Positions 11,700-23,056 of a stretch of DNA of 64,000 bases are shown piece after piece. The notes under the pieces are model-generated. The model was not told the origin of the DNA. It was given only the letters and a program-made list of their open reading frames with translations, and ran no database searches. The stretch is taken from positions 18,501 through 82,500 of the forward strand of contig JBBHKE010000642.1 of NCBI GenBank assembly GCA_037447655.1. The letters run 5' to 3'. Origin of the DNA: Zygnema cylindricum. Lineage: Eukaryota > Streptophyta > Zygnematophyceae > Zygnematales > Zygnemataceae. Every line of letters begins with the position of its first letter. Position 1 is the stretch's first letter. Position numbers and translations under genes: made by a program.

Positions 11700-12050
11700 G
11701 GTCATTAGAGAATTATCCACTCATACAAAAAACGTGACATCAGAAGAGACACCCTTTGAAAAGGAGAGCGATGACAAGATTGAGAGCGGTGAGTGGCAGT
11801 GTGCGGATATTGATAACACGACAACGTGGCGTGATATGACAGAATTGCACGCGCAAAAATTAAAAGTACAATACTATACGTTACTCGACCGGTATTGAAA
11901 ACACAACATTTTGGCGTGACATCGAATTTGTTTGGACGTGAATCGCCCTTGGTGTCAACTAACGTCAACCTAAACGTCGCGATGTGATTCATGTGGCCGT
12001 ACGATTAAGCGCAAGTGACTCAATTCTGTTTAAACCAAACCAACCTTAGC
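11700..12050. other. Non-coding sequence after the Cop3 break
   Basis: No reading frame or element recognised. The sequence is rich in CG-containing words (gtggcgtgatatgac, ggcgtgacatcg), unlike the AT-rich Copia interior before it. Confidence 0.4.
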
Positions 12051-12335
12051 GTCGTCGGCCGCCGGTCAACTATCGCGATCACTTTGTCGTAGTCGCTTTA
12101 CTGTAGTGTAGCAGTTTTGAACTGTCCTATCAAGCGTACAAAGAATCTATCATCGTCGTCGCTTCAATATCGTTTCACTTACTTGTACAGTTAACTCGCA
12201 TCAACGACATCTTGGTACCTATCGTGGCCACCTTCATGTCGTCGGCCACAGGTCAACTATCGAGATCACTTTGTCGTCATCGCTGTACTAGAGAGTAGCG
12301 TTTTGACCCGTCTTGTCAAGCGTACAAAGAATCTA
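12051..12335 (+). repeat. Two direct repeat copies of ~98 bp
   Basis: 12,051-12,149 and 12,238-12,335 share GTCGTCGGCC..GGTCAACTATCG, GATCACTTTGTCGT and AAGCGTACAAAGAATCTA in the same order, 187 bp apart. Between them lies unrelated sequence. No coding potential; origin not recognised. Confidence 0.75.
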
Positions 12336-12396
12336 GGTCCATATTTTTTGTATACTAGTAAATCAACGCCGGTTACACGGGCATGTACCGTGTCAA

Positions 12397-12964
12397 CTAC
12401 ATCGCCAATCGCTATTAGCGTAGAAGTTTATTTAGCATATATGAATAATTACCGTTGCTTATGCTAATTAAGAATTTGAATATCTTGAATAAAAAACATA
12501 CATTCTAATTGTTTAATAATTCTAATTTGGGTCTTTGAAAAAAATAAATGTCGGTCGCAAACATGCTTACACTAATATAGGTATTTGTACAATTTTTGAC
12601 TCACAAATCGTACGTTGACAAATCGTATGTTCACACAATCGAAACGTGGTTGTTGGAAGAATATGTGCGAGCGTGATATTTGACAACCCTATTATATCCC
12701 CTTTTTAGAGCGCACATTCTCATTCGTCCGCGGTTACTAAAACTCATTAATTATACTTTTTCACTTAAAAAATACAATTTTGTACGATGTGACACTGTCC
12801 GTACACCACACTAATTAAATGATGAAGTACTTCCGTTTTGTACGGTACTAACAAATTAACCCTAAATAGAGTAAAGAAAAAAATAGAATGAACTACGCTA
12901 ATGAAGAAAAAAAAAGGCGGGGTGGAATTAGCGTACACTATGCTAATAGCGATTGGCGGTGTAG
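12397..12964. mobile_element. MITE, same family as 44,711-45,298
   Basis: 568 bp between inverted ends. The left end CTACATCGCCAATCGCTATT matches the complement of the right end, CTACACCGCCAATCGCTATT, with one difference. The interior is AT-rich and non-coding, and shares blocks with 44,711-45,298 (the GTCCGTAC..CCACACTA region and poly-A stretches). A TA duplication is not evident here. Its right end overlaps the next MITE by three bases. Confidence 0.7.
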
Positions 12965-13326
12965 TGTTGGGTATCGAGGACCTATTGCCAATATTCGATA
13001 TATATATCGCTTTTAGGGATATAATAATCGATATATTGAATCCATGTACCTGAAGCTAAATATCCAGATATTCACGCGATTTTTTTCTTTTCTTCCGGAT
13101 TTTTTTCTCAACCTCTCCCCCCCCTCACTATGGCGCTCGCGCAATAGAGGGGGGGGGGTCCTTACGATTTTCTGTCGATTTTCTGTTTGATTTTTGTTCT
13201 TCAGCTGTACCAACACCTATTTTTCGCAATGTATATCGCGATAATTTAGGTTGGTCCCAATACAATATATTGTGGATTTTGCTCGATCGATTATCGCGAT
13301 ATAAATTTCCCCGATACCCAACACTA
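12962..13326. mobile_element. Short inverted-end MITE, hAT-like family
   Basis: Begins TAGTGTTGGGTATCG and ends CGATACCCAACACTA, a perfect 15-bp inverted pair. The ends resemble TAGTGTTGTGTATCGG of the 43,267 element, and the interior shares its TATCGCGATA-type words. No 8-bp duplication is visible at the ends, so this copy may have been rearranged with the neighbouring MITE. Confidence 0.65.
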
Positions 13327-13512
13327 CTGTCAAGTTTATCATGCCCGTACCCCGAACGTACGACAACATCACGTTGTGCAAGTAGTACGGCGATCTATAC
13401 CGCTGACGCATGGCAACGCCACGTGACGCACGACAACGTCAGGTGTGCTAGCGGTTTGGAGGACTTTTACCGCTAACGCACAGCAGCGTCACGTTGTGCA
13501 AACAGTACGGCG

Positions 13513-14579
13513 TGAAACTCTGAGACCTCCATAAGTCCTCAGAGTGGGCAGCTTCCAAGAAGCCTCTAGGATAACCTTGACCCCTTTGTGTTTCCGCAAG
13601 AACAACTGCCACCCTAGCAGTCAAAAACTCTTACCAACTTCACCCCTTTGAAGGCAAGAATCCCCTAAGTCGATAGCAAAAAGAATCTCTAAATTTGCTC
13701 CCCTGAGTAGTAAGTTATGGAGGGTCAAAGTTGACCTTTTTTACAAAAGCTCTTTGGGAGAGAGGGTCCTATCTCCTAATTTTTCTAAGTCCTATCTCTC
13801 TCACAGACTCTATCTACTGATGTACGGAGCCAATCAGATTACACTCCCGTACACAAAAGTTTAGCTGCCGCTCAACTTTCTGTACGAACACTGTAGAACA
13901 TGGCCTAAATGTCGACACGTGGTATATTCGGATTCGCTCCCTTAATCCTCGTAGATGCCGCAATCCAATGTCATTCCGCCACATGTCATCCGATGTGGCG
14001 ATGACCTAAAACCGCCGAAATCCTCTTCCGCAATCTCGGCGTTTAATTCCGGTCGTCCGATTAAATTATCATTTAATTGTAGCCGTAATAAATACATACG
14101 CGGTATTCATTTCGCTAAAGAAATGAATGCGCGGTATTCGTTTCTTATCCGTGCTGTAATCCGTACTTTTACATTAATTGATCTATGTCTCCCGTAAACA
14201 ATTTCAATTAAATGAATAATCCTACGTGTTAATGTTTAAGTAAATATCAAACCCTATGGTACGTAACACTAGGTCTAGACTTAACGGATAAGGCTACCGG
14301 CTACCTTCAGCTTACCTTCCAGTAGGTACCAAGATCAAATCGTGGAGGTACACATATTCTTTTAGTAAATAAACCCCTAAAGGTAAATAAACTCATATTT
14401 ATATCCCGTAAACCTTTGGATAGCCTAGGTAGCCATGGCTCTAGCTTCCTCTCCAATTTCTCAGTGACTGCAACAAGTTTGAGAGTTGGAGAGAGAAGTT
14501 AGAGGAAGATTGCCTCGGCTTCTTTCTATATTTCTATTTAGACCTAGAAAATACTTTAAAAAGACCATTAATTTCTACA
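13513..14579 (-). repeat. Cop4 3' LTR
   Basis: 1,067 bp, minus strand TGTAGAAATTAATGG.. to ..GAGTTTCA, next to the polypurine tract AAAATAAGGGGAG (complement of 14,580-14,592). Its last ~150 bp on the minus strand reappear almost unchanged inside Cop7 at 26,833-26,980. Confidence 0.85.
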
Positions 14580-14721
14580 CTCCCCTTATTTTCTAGTCAA
14601 TCTTTAATTTCAGACCACACTTCTCCTTGCAGAAAATTAGCTTAGGGGAAGGCACAGGTTTGGTCATCATATTTGCTACCATCTAACTATCTGGTCGATA
14701 CTCTAAACTGATTATTTTGTT

Positions 14722-15270
14722 TTATTCTTTCTCTCTAACAAAGCTGAGTCTGATGTCCATGTGTTTGGCTTTAAAATGATGTTTAGGATTGGTAGAAATA
14801 GCGATTGCTGCCTGATTATCACAAAAAAAAATTTGCACACCACTCTTAAGGTGACCAAGCTCACCAAGCAAAGACTTGACCCACATCAATTCTTTTACAG
14901 CAGAGCAAGAGGCCATATACTCAACCTCCATGGTGGACTGAGCAATAACTTTTTGTTGTTTGCTACTCCAACAGCAAGCCCCATCACCCACATATAATAC
15001 ATATCCATAAGTGCATCTCCTCATCGGAGCATCACCATAACTAGCATCACTCCAAGTGGTGATGTCAGTATTCTCCCCACCCAAATGCAACCATAAATCC
15101 CTAGTTCCTATCAAATATCTAAGGACTCTCTTAGCTGCCTCCCAATCCCTCTTAGTGGGAGCATTTAGACTTCTACTCAACACTCCTACAGTTGCAGCTA
15201 AATCCAGCCGGGTACAATTCATAAAATAGATTAGACTTCCCACTACTTGCCTGTAACGAATAGTCTGCAT
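14722..15270 (-). pseudogene. Cop4 RNase H
   Basis: 182-codon open stretch reading GSLIYFMNCTRLDLAATVGV, KQQKVIAQSTMEVEYMASCS and FCDNQAAIAISTNPKHHFKA. These are the typical blocks of Copia RNase H with its acidic residues (the E in VEYMA, the D in CDNQ). It is continuous apart from its first and last codons and is one of the best-kept pieces here. It is still isolated by breaks from RT upstream. Confidence 0.85.
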
Positions 15271-15308
15271 GAACTTCTGTTCTTCAGGAGATAATTCCTC
15301 GTCTAAGA

Positions 15309-16229
15309 CTATGACCCCTTATTCTCACTCCCCTCACTTCCCTTCTTCAACTCCATTGGAGTTGTACAACTATTAGCTTTATCCATCTCAAATTTTTCAA
15401 GCATGTTCCCTATTGCTTCATTTTTAGTCAATCTTATAATCTTTTTTTTTCGGTCTCTTTCTACTTGAATTCCCAAAATATATTTTTCTTCCCCCATATC
15501 CTTCATTTCAAATCTCCCCTTAAGATCGGTTTTCAGTTTATTAATTTTTTCCTTTGATTTACTTAAAACAAGCAAATCATCAACATTAATTACAATTAAT
15601 ATAAAACCTTCCTCATCTTCGAATACATAGATTGAGTGATCTCAGCTGAACCGGATATATCCCAGACCGGTAAGAAGATCATCAAGCTTCTTACTCCACT
15701 GTCGAGGCGCCTGTTTCAAACCATAAAGAGATTTAATCAGTCGGCATACCTTACTCTCCTCTCGTTCCTCCACAAACCCTTCGGGTTGTCGCATGAAGAT
15801 CTCCTCTTCCAATTCTCAATGCAAAATAGTTGTCTTGATGTCCATCTGGTGCACTTCCATGTCTTCCGCTGCTGCCAGGCAGAGAAGTATGCGGACGGAG
15901 GGAAATCTGACGACCGGGGCAAAGGTTTCCTCGTAATCAATTCCCTCCTTTTGTGTTAATCCCTTTGCCACTAATTTGGCCTTGTAGCGCTCGATTGTGT
16001 TATCTGGGTTCAGTTTTAATTTGAAAACCCATTTACAACCGATTGGTTTTCGGTTAGGTGGACAATCCACCAGCTCCCAAGTATTGGCTGCCATAATTGA
16101 GGCCATCTCCTCATTGATGGCTGTCTTCCACCGGTTTCTTTCTGGACAAGTCATCGCCTCTCCATAAGTCTGCGGTTCATCTTGATGAGATAGTTTTGTT
16201 ACCTTGTTATTAACTTGTTTTTCTTGCAA
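15309..16229 (-). pseudogene. Cop4 reverse transcriptase
   Basis: Minus strand: EMASIMAANTWELVDCPPN, GCKWVFKLKLNPDNTIERYK and HQMDIKTTILH (first catalytic Asp) in 16,229-15,816. A frame break follows. Then NVDDLLVLSKS near 15,588, where the usual tyrosine of YVDD is Asn, and DMGEEKYILGIQVERDR in 15,575-15,309. The YVDD aspartates remain. The gene would copy the RNA into cDNA but is split by frame changes. Confidence 0.83.
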
Positions 16230-16280
16230 TCTTTTGCTACTTCTCCTCCCCCCTTCAAAATACGAGGCCGGAATAGATGG

Positions 16281-17885
16281 TTATCGTGGATTCTTTCTAA
16301 CAATCTCGGCTTCTCCCCTATCCGTTGATTCCGAATCAATTTCCACCATGTCTTCCGCTACGGGTAGAGTTGTCAGTGGAGTTTCCACAGCCGAGTCCTT
16401 TTCGGTCTGATTTGTATCTGCAAGAATGTCATCTTCTCTAAAACTTGGATAGTTAGGAAGCTCAAAGTCATCGGAATTTTCTGACTCAAATCTGATTTTT
16501 ACTGACTTTGTATATTTGAAGGGATCCACAGACTTTCCTTCATCCATAACTACTAGATGCTTTACTAAGATTATATCTTCCCTTTTTAGATCATAAACTC
16601 TATATCCTTTAACATCCTCATCATATCCTAATAAGTATCCCGGTTTTCCTTTAGGATCTAGCTTCGAATTAGATCGATCTGTATCTAGACTGAATACTTG
16701 ACTGCCGAAAACCTTTAAGTGAGATATGTCTGGTTTCCGGCCTGTCCATCTCTCATAAGGTGTTTGATCTTTTATAGTTGAAGTAAGAACTCTATTTTTG
16801 AGGTAATTAGCACAGTTCATTGCTTCTGCCCAAAACCTTTTTCCTATCTTCATATTTGACAACATACTTCTAGCACTATCACTTGGTGTTCTATTTAACC
16901 TTTCAACTACCGGATTCTGTTCCGAGTTTTATGGAACTGTCTTTTGGTGTTAGACACCATCTTCCCTCAGAAAATTCTCAAACTGGTTAGAAGTATACTC
17001 TGCACCATTGTCACTCCTTATTCTCTTGATTGGAGTTTCATGGAGTTTTTCGCTCCATGCTTTATATTGTCTAAAACAATCCTGAGCTTCGGACTTGTTT
17101 TTCAAAAAATACACCCGGGAATACCGAGACCAATCATCTCTGATAGTCATCATAAATCTCTTCCCCCGCGGTGAGGGCATTTTGGCCGGTCCCCAAATAT
17201 CTGTGTGTACTAGATTTAGAATTTTTTCTCCTTTATAGGTGGCTGTTTTAGGAAAGGGTAATCTATGTGCTTTACCTTGAGCATATCCACTACAATCACT
17301 TATATTATCACTCTCATTGAACTGAATCCCTTCCACCACTCCCATCTTTTTCATCTCTCTTAACTAATCTAGATTCACATGCCCAAGCTTCTTATGCCAC
17401 ATCATTATATCATGAACACCAGCATAATAAAGTTTCTTCGTTTCATTACTTAAAATCAGCCTAAACATCCCATGGTTACCTTTCTCATCAATGAAATAGA
17501 CATCCTCCTCAAAACTAGCAGTAAAGACTCCTTCCCTAGTGCTAGTAAAAAAACCCTTATCATTTAATACAGATGTAGAGATGAGGTTTTTGTTCAGCTC
17601 CGGAATAAACAATAAATCGGAGAATGTTACTATGGATGTCTTTCCTTCTATTAACACTTTCAGATCTACCGATCCTACAAGAGTAGTGGTGACTATCCTC
17701 CCATCCCCATTCTGTATCTCTACGGTGGGAATATTTTTTATCTTAGTGAACAGGTGCCTATCCTTACACATGTGCATGGATGCACCTGAATCTACAATCC
17801 AGCCTGCTTCACCTTTCAATCCACCGTAAGCACATTTTCTGCCTTCGTGGTATTTCGACCTCGTTTTTCGCCTCCAACTCCTCAT
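16281..17885 (-). pseudogene. Cop4 protease/integrase
   Basis: Aspartic protease active site GWIVDSGASMHMC is intact (near 17,780). GAG-pre-integrase zinc region MMWHKKLGHVNLD with CSGYAQGKAHRLPFP follows near 17,270-17,400. Integrase core pieces DIWGPAKMPSP, DDWSRYSRVYF and IRSDNGAEYTS carry the D,D residues (17,354-16,950). The C-terminal part runs 16,865-16,281. Breaks at 17,360 and 16,870-16,950. Confidence 0.83.
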
Positions 17886-17946
17886 CTAAAAGTAGCTCAT
17901 CGTCCTCGTCCTCAGATTCCGCCTCATGTACCTGTGTCACAAAGGC

Positions 17947-18478
17947 CTATTTCTCTTCTCCCGGGGTACCACCAATCTGCCCCTCCTTTAACCGAAGCTC
18001 GGTTAGCTTAGTGCACTCTGCCCTATAGTGCACTGGTTTCTTACAAAATGACATAAACCTTTGGGAGCCCTTAGTCCGAACTCGTCGGCTTGATTTTTCT
18101 GCTCCCTTCCCCCATAGTTTCTGACCGGTTTCCCGGAATCCTTGTTCTTTCAATCGGTCGAAGTTGCCAAGGCTTGGCCACTTATTCCTCCCCTTTGCAT
18201 CTCAATCGTATTCTCCCGAAGAAGAATCATCCCTACCACTGAGTTCCATATCCACCTTGAGTCCGGCAAGTCCTACACACGGTTGACTATGTTCTCGAAC
18301 TCATCGGGTAACTTTATCAGTAAACTGTTAACCATTTCCTTTTCACAAAAATCTTTTCGCGCACTCTCTGGCTCCATTAAGAGTGTAGCAAGCTCATTGC
18401 AAAAATCAAACATTTTCCCCCCTTTGTATACATATTCCTTAACTTTTTGATCAGCCAACTGATTTTGCTGAAACATAC
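17947..18478 (-). pseudogene. Cop4 gag, N-terminus lost
   Basis: Contains LLIKLPDEFENIVNRV and a nucleocapsid knuckle reading MSFCKKPVHYRAEC, in which the first Cys of CCHC is replaced by Met. The N-terminal part, primer-binding site and 5' LTR are absent. The frame is cut at 18,478 where an inverted LTR fragment begins. Confidence 0.78.
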
Positions 18479-18746
18479 TCTAGAAATTAATGGTCTTTTA
18501 AAGTATTTTCTAGGTTTGAATAGACATAAGAAAGAAGCCGAGACAGTCTACCTCTAACTTCTCTCTCCAACTCTCAAACTTGTCGCAGTCACTGAGAAAT
18601 TTGAGAGGGAGCTAGAGACATGGCTACCTAGGCTATTCACAAGTTTACAGGAAAATATATTTTAGAAAGGGGTTTTATTTACTAAAAGATATATGTCGGC
18701 TACAGAATTTGATCTTGGTACCTACCGGCCGGCAGAAAGCCGATAG
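18479..18746 (+). repeat. Inverted LTR 5' fragment of the Cop4 family
   Basis: From 18,481 the plus strand reads TAGAAATTAATGGTC and on, the start of the Cop4 LTR. The 14,280-14,579 LTR carries the same sequence on the minus strand. About 265 bp are present, ending at the next LTR fragment. It is joined directly to Cop4 gag in opposite orientation. Confidence 0.8.
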
Positions 18747-18899
18747 TGTTAAAATTTAAGTATTTTCTAGGTCTAGAGATTGTAAAATAAAAAGGCAAAA
18801 AGAGGACACTGACAACCTACCTCTAACTCTTCACTCAAGTCCCCACACTTGTCGCAGTCACTGAAGACTTGAGGAGGAGTTAGATCAATGGTTACCTAT
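18747..18899 (+). repeat. LTR 5' fragment related to the solo LTR at 2,137-3,312
   Basis: Starts TGTTAAAATTTAAG and follows the first ~150 bp of the solo LTR (there on the minus strand), including CACACTTGTCGCAGTCACTG. It ends where Cop5 coding sequence starts. Confidence 0.75.
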
Positions 18900-18905
18900 C
18901 AGATG

Positions 18906-19609
18906 GGTCCAGATGAGAGAGAATTTATAAAGTCTATTCCTTATCAACAGGTCGTAGGAAGTTTAATCTAATTTATGAACTATACCACGCCGACATAGCT
19001 GTTGCAGTTGGAGTACTCACTAGGATTCTTAATGATCCTAGGAAGAAAGACAAGGAGGCAGTCAAGAGTGTCATGAGATATATGGTGGGAACCAAAGAGT
19101 TATGGTTGCATTCGGGAGGGGAGCACACTGACATCACAACCTAGAGTGATGCCAATTATGGGGACGCACCTATGAGAAGATACACTTCTGGGTATGTGTT
19201 GTATGTTGGGGAAGGTGCTTGCTATAAGAGTAGTAAGCAACAAAAGGTGGTTGCTTAATCTACTATTGAGGCTGAGTACATAGCCTATTGTTCTGCAGTG
19301 AAAAAGTTGATGTGGGTGAAGTCCTTGTTGCAAGAACTGGGGTATATGAAGGAGGGAGTGCATGAATTGTTTTGTGATAACCAAGCTGCCATTGCAATTG
19401 GAGCTAATCCAAAACATCATTTTAAAGCTAAACATATGAATATAAGATTTAGTTTTGTAAGAGAAAAAGTTGAGAATAAGATTATGAATCTTATATATAG
19501 ATTTGATAAGGAAATGGTGGCTTATATGATGACAAAACCGGTGCCTTCTCCCAAGTTAAAATATTGCAGAGAAAAGTGTGGATTAACATTGAAGATAAAG
19601 TTAATCTAG
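18906..19609 (+). pseudogene. Cop5 RNase H (degenerate)
   Basis: Reads PDEREFIKSIPYQQVVGSLI, then stops at several places (including 19,256-19,258). It continues as KKLMWVKSLLQELGYMKEGV, CDNQAAIAIGANPKHHFKAK and MNIRFSFVREKVENK. It ends before the polypurine tract, as in intact Copia elements. Confidence 0.8.
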
Positions 19610-19622
19610 AAAATAAGGGGAG

Positions 19623-20545
19623 TGTTGAAATTATTAGATTTATGTGGTATAATCTAGGTCTAAATAGTTCAATACAAAAAGGAAAAGAAAAAGCGGACAG
19701 CGTGCCTCCACCTCCTCTCTCTACCAACTATACTTGTTGTAGTCACTGAGGGATAGAGAGGGTGGTTGAGCCATGGCTAACCTAGCTTAACAGGCAGGAC
19801 TAAAGAGTGACTTAAGTCACTCTCAACAAAAGGTTGAGTCCGACACAACTCGAACCTCCGACCGGCAGAGCGCGGCCTAGCCGTTAGCTCTAACCAGTGA
19901 ATCGTAGAAGTCTGTTAAGAGATATAGAATTCGATATTTATTTAAACTATTGTATGGTACTGAAATCAATTAACTAGAATTTGAACGAAGGAACATAAAG
20001 CTTCTTAAATTTAGTGCGGACGTAATTTCGCACGAAACAAATGAATCAGACATATGTTTTGATGGTCGACATGTAATGTCGATTTAATCCGACGACACAT
20101 ATCATCACCGAGATCACGGAATGGTCACTTTGGCTTTTATGGACATGGCATGACTTGGCGCCGCGTGGAAGGATGACATTCGGTCGCGGGAGACATCGGT
20201 CGTAGTACTTTTCTATACTTTATAATCATATGATTGGTTCGTACTTTAGTAGATACAGGCAGTGAGAGGGGTTTAGGACTTAGGAAATTTGGTAGGCAAT
20301 CACCTATCTCTAAAAGAGCTTTGTATAAAATTGGCATTTTTGCTGGCTCATAACTTATCGGCTTGTAAACCGTTTTCATTGATTCTTTTTGCTACGGACT
20401 CAGAGGAGTCCAGGCTTCACAAGAGTGAAGTCAAACTGTGAGTTTGCCTTCCTAAATAGTAGTGGTTGTGGCTTGAAGTGGGTTAGTTAAATACTATCTA
20501 GAGGCTTCCTGTATTATGTAGTTCAATAGAGGACACGGAATTTCA
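19623..20545 (+). repeat. Cop5 3' LTR
   Basis: 923 bp, TGTTGAAATTATTAG.. to ..CGGAATTTCA. It carries the paired dyads of this LTR group: AGAGTGAC-ttaa-GTCACTCT near 19,804-19,823 and GGACTC-agag-GAGTCC at 20,396-20,411. No primer-binding site follows, as expected for a 3' LTR. Confidence 0.8.
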
Positions 20546-21010
20546 ATTAATGCTTTACGTTTGTAGATAAAGTTTAGAGAGAGAAAAGACTTAGAAAATT
20601 TAGTAGGTAACTGCCTCTCTGTGAGAGAGCTCATGTACAAAAGGTCATCTTTGACCACTCATAACTTACTGCTCAAGGGAGCAAATTCAAATATTCTTTT
20701 TGCTATCGACTCAAGGGAGTCTACTCTTCACAAGGGTGAAGGTGGTCAAAGTTTATGCTTGCCAAGGTGGCTGCATATCTAAGGGAAAGTCAAAGTGGGT
20801 GAAGGTGTCCAAAATTCATCTTCTAACTTTGCATTCTGTGGTGGAACTGAGCACACATTAAGTATTATTTCACAGGGGTGAAGTTATAATAAGGTTCTAA
20901 TTGTCAAGGGGTCAATCAATTAGGTTTATATAAATTTAGAGTCAACACTACCTAGATAAGCTTCTTGTGAGCTGTCTACTCTGAGGACTAATGGAGGTCT
21001 TAGAGTTTCA
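20546..21010 (+). repeat. LTR 3' fragment (U5 side)
   Basis: Plus-strand LTR tail ending ..TGGAGGTCTTAGAGTTTCA at 21,010. It contains the dyad GACTC-aagg-GAGTC near 20,708-20,721 and CTTCACAAGGGTGAAG. It resembles the tail of the solo LTR at 2,137-3,312. It is joined straight to mid-gag of Cop6, with no primer-binding site. Confidence 0.7.
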
Positions 21011-22985
21011 AAAAGATGTTAGACTTTTGTAATGACTTGGCCGGGTTATTCATAGAGTTCGAGAGTGCATGAAAAAGGGAGACCAAGAAAGAGAAGGTGA
21101 ATAATTTGTTGAGGAAACTCCTAGATGATTATGTAAACATTGTTAACAGGGTTTAGGATTTGCCAGATCATCGATGGATCTAGAACTCGATTGTGGGGAT
21201 GATTTAGGTTTGGGAAAGCACAATTGAAATTCAAAGAGGAGGAAAGAATGATCAAGCATTGGCTGTTGGAACTAACTCGGGAGATAAGGATTCGAAGAAC
21301 CCTTATGGAAGCTTTGGTGGAGGAGGAAGAGGAAACCAATCGGACAGATCTTGATCGAGGCCTGCGACATGGCTCAGTCACTTTGTAAAAAGCCGAAACA
21401 TTACATTGCGGAGTGAACAATATTAACAGAGTTGAGATTGAAGAAGCCTCTATGCATATGTGTAGAGAAAAACCATTGTTTACCAAAATGAGAAAGATCC
21501 CTACTATAGAGATAGAGTAGGGGGATGGGAGAATAGTAACCACTAATTTAGTGGGATCAATAGATCTAAGAGTCTTAGTTGATGGCAAGACATTCATAGT
21601 CACTTTCTCTGATGTTCTTTTCATTCCATAAATGAACAAGAATCTTATCTCAACGTCGGTCTTAGATGATAAGAGTTTTGAGACTAGTACAAATAAAGGA
21701 GTCTTTATTTCTAGCTATGAGAATGAAAAGTACTTCACGACTAAAAAGGGTAGCCAAATAATGTTTAGGTTGAATTTGAGTAATGGAAAGACGAGAGTTT
21801 ACTATGCCAGTGTAAGTGATTGAATGATGTGGCATAAAAGATTGGGACATGTGCATCTAGATAGATTGAAAGAAATGAAGAAAATGGGTCTAGTTGAGGG
21901 AATACATTTCGGAGATAATGAGACCTTGGATGATTGTAGTGGATGTGCTTAAGGCAAGGCACACATATTTCGTTTTCCAAAAACCGCAACATATAAGGGT
22001 GAAAAGGTCTTAGATTTCATTCATACTCGCATATGGGAACCAGCCAAAGTGCCATCATTTGGAGAGAAAGGATTTATTCTTACTATCACTAATAATTGGT
22101 CTAGATTCCCTAGAGTATATTTCTTGAAAAACAAAAGTATAAAGCATGAGTGAGAAGTTTCATGAGACATCTATAAAGAGAGTGAGGAGTGATAATGGGG
22201 GGGAATACAATTCTAATGAGTTTGAGGGTTTTTTGAAAGAGGAAGGGGTTCAACACCAAAAGACTGTTCCAAAGAACCAAAACAAAACAGTGTAGCCGAG
22301 AGACTAAATCGAACATTAAGTGATAGTGCCTGTAGTATGTTTTCAGATAAAAAGATAATATTTTTTTTTTGGGCAGAAGCTATGAATTGAGCTAACTATC
22401 TCAAAAATAAAGTCCTCACCTCGCCGGTAAAAGGACAAACACCTTATGAAAGATGGACCGATAGAAAACCTAATATTTCACACTAAAAGGTGTTCAGAAA
22501 TCAAGTGTTTAGTCTAAACACAAAAAAATATGTTAGGAAGTTAGATGCAAGGGGAAAGTTGGGATACCTACTTGGATATGATGAAAATGTAAAGGGATAT
22601 AGAGTTTATAATCTCGGAAGAGAATACATAATTATAGTAAAACACTTGGTAGTCATGGATGAAGGAAAATCCATATATCCCTTTAAATACACTAAACCAG
22701 TTAGAATTAGTATTGAATCCGAAAATGAATTAGATTCATATTCTTCTAACCGCAATCCGATTCAGACTAACCTTGCAGAGGAAGAGAAAAATTTGACCGA
22801 GAGTGACCCTCTCTTGGAGTCATAGCTTTCCGGCCAAATCGAGGAAGAAAACAAGGAAAGACCGGAAACAGACGATGAACGTTTGGAGATGGACTCCACA
22901 GATAGGGGAGAAGATGAAGCCGTTCAAAGAAATCAGAGATTACCCTCCATTCCAGCATCAAAGTTTGAACGAGGAAGGAGAAGCA
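21011..22985 (+). pseudogene. Cop6 gag-protease-integrase relic
   Basis: Gag starts in the middle (MLDFCNDLAGLF-like) with a stop almost at once. The protease region around 21,450 retains MHMCREKPLFTKM and VGSIDLRVLVDG. The GAG-pre-integrase zinc part lies near 21,830-21,960 with a stop in C-A-stop-G-K. The integrase core has RSDNGGEYNS near 22,190. The integrase tail is open at 22,490-22,825 (NLGREYIIIVKHLVVMDEGK). Many stops and frame changes; the oldest-looking copy in the window. Confidence 0.78.
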
Positions 22986-23056
22986 GCAAGAGACTGAAGA
23001 GAGCCAAGTGAACAACAAGGTAACTAAACAGTCACATTTGAGTGAACCTTAGACTT
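21011..23056 (+). mobile_element. Copia Cop6, left half (gag to integrase tail), split by Cop7
   Basis: Strongly decayed gag, protease and integrase in the plus direction. The reading can be followed to ..KVTKQSHLSEP-stop-T at 23,056, where the Cop7 LTR begins. After Cop7 the same protein continues at 29,960 as TYLEAINSMERSRW. Cop4, which is uninterrupted, reads KVTKLSHQDEPQTYGEAM at this place. Cop7 is therefore nested in Cop6. The flanking bases GACTT and TACGT fit a diverged 5-bp duplication (3 of 5 match). Confidence 0.78.

Larger units (their letters stand above)
8306..11700 (+). mobile_element. Copia LTR retrotransposon Cop3, different family, 3'-truncated
   Basis: Plus-strand element with a 506-bp 5' LTR (8,306-8,811), conventional primer-binding site, gag with two zinc knuckles, protease and integrase. 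Homology stops near 11,700. No RT, RNase H or 3' LTR follows, so the element lost its 3' half. It shares no obvious LTR sequence with Cop1, 2, 4-7, and its primer-binding site is of the ordinary 3'-end type. (TA)-rich sequence separates it from Cop2. Confidence 0.85.
13513..18478 (-). mobile_element. Copia LTR retrotransposon Cop4, 5' LTR missing
   Basis: Minus strand: 3' LTR 13,513-14,579, polypurine tract 14,580-14,592, RNase H, RT, integrase, protease and gag up to 18,478. Instead of a 5' LTR, the gag is joined at 18,479 to an LTR start in the opposite orientation. The coding parts are the longest and least damaged of the minus-strand elements, but frame breaks are present between 17,947 and 14,722. 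Confidence 0.87.
18900..20545 (+). mobile_element. Copia 3' remnant Cop5 (RNase H and 3' LTR)
   Basis: Plus strand: end of RT/RNase H from about 18,906 to 19,609, polypurine tract AAAATAAGGGGAG ending at 19,622, then a 3' LTR to 20,545. Gag, protease, integrase and most of RT are missing. The element is close kin to Cop7. Confidence 0.82.
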
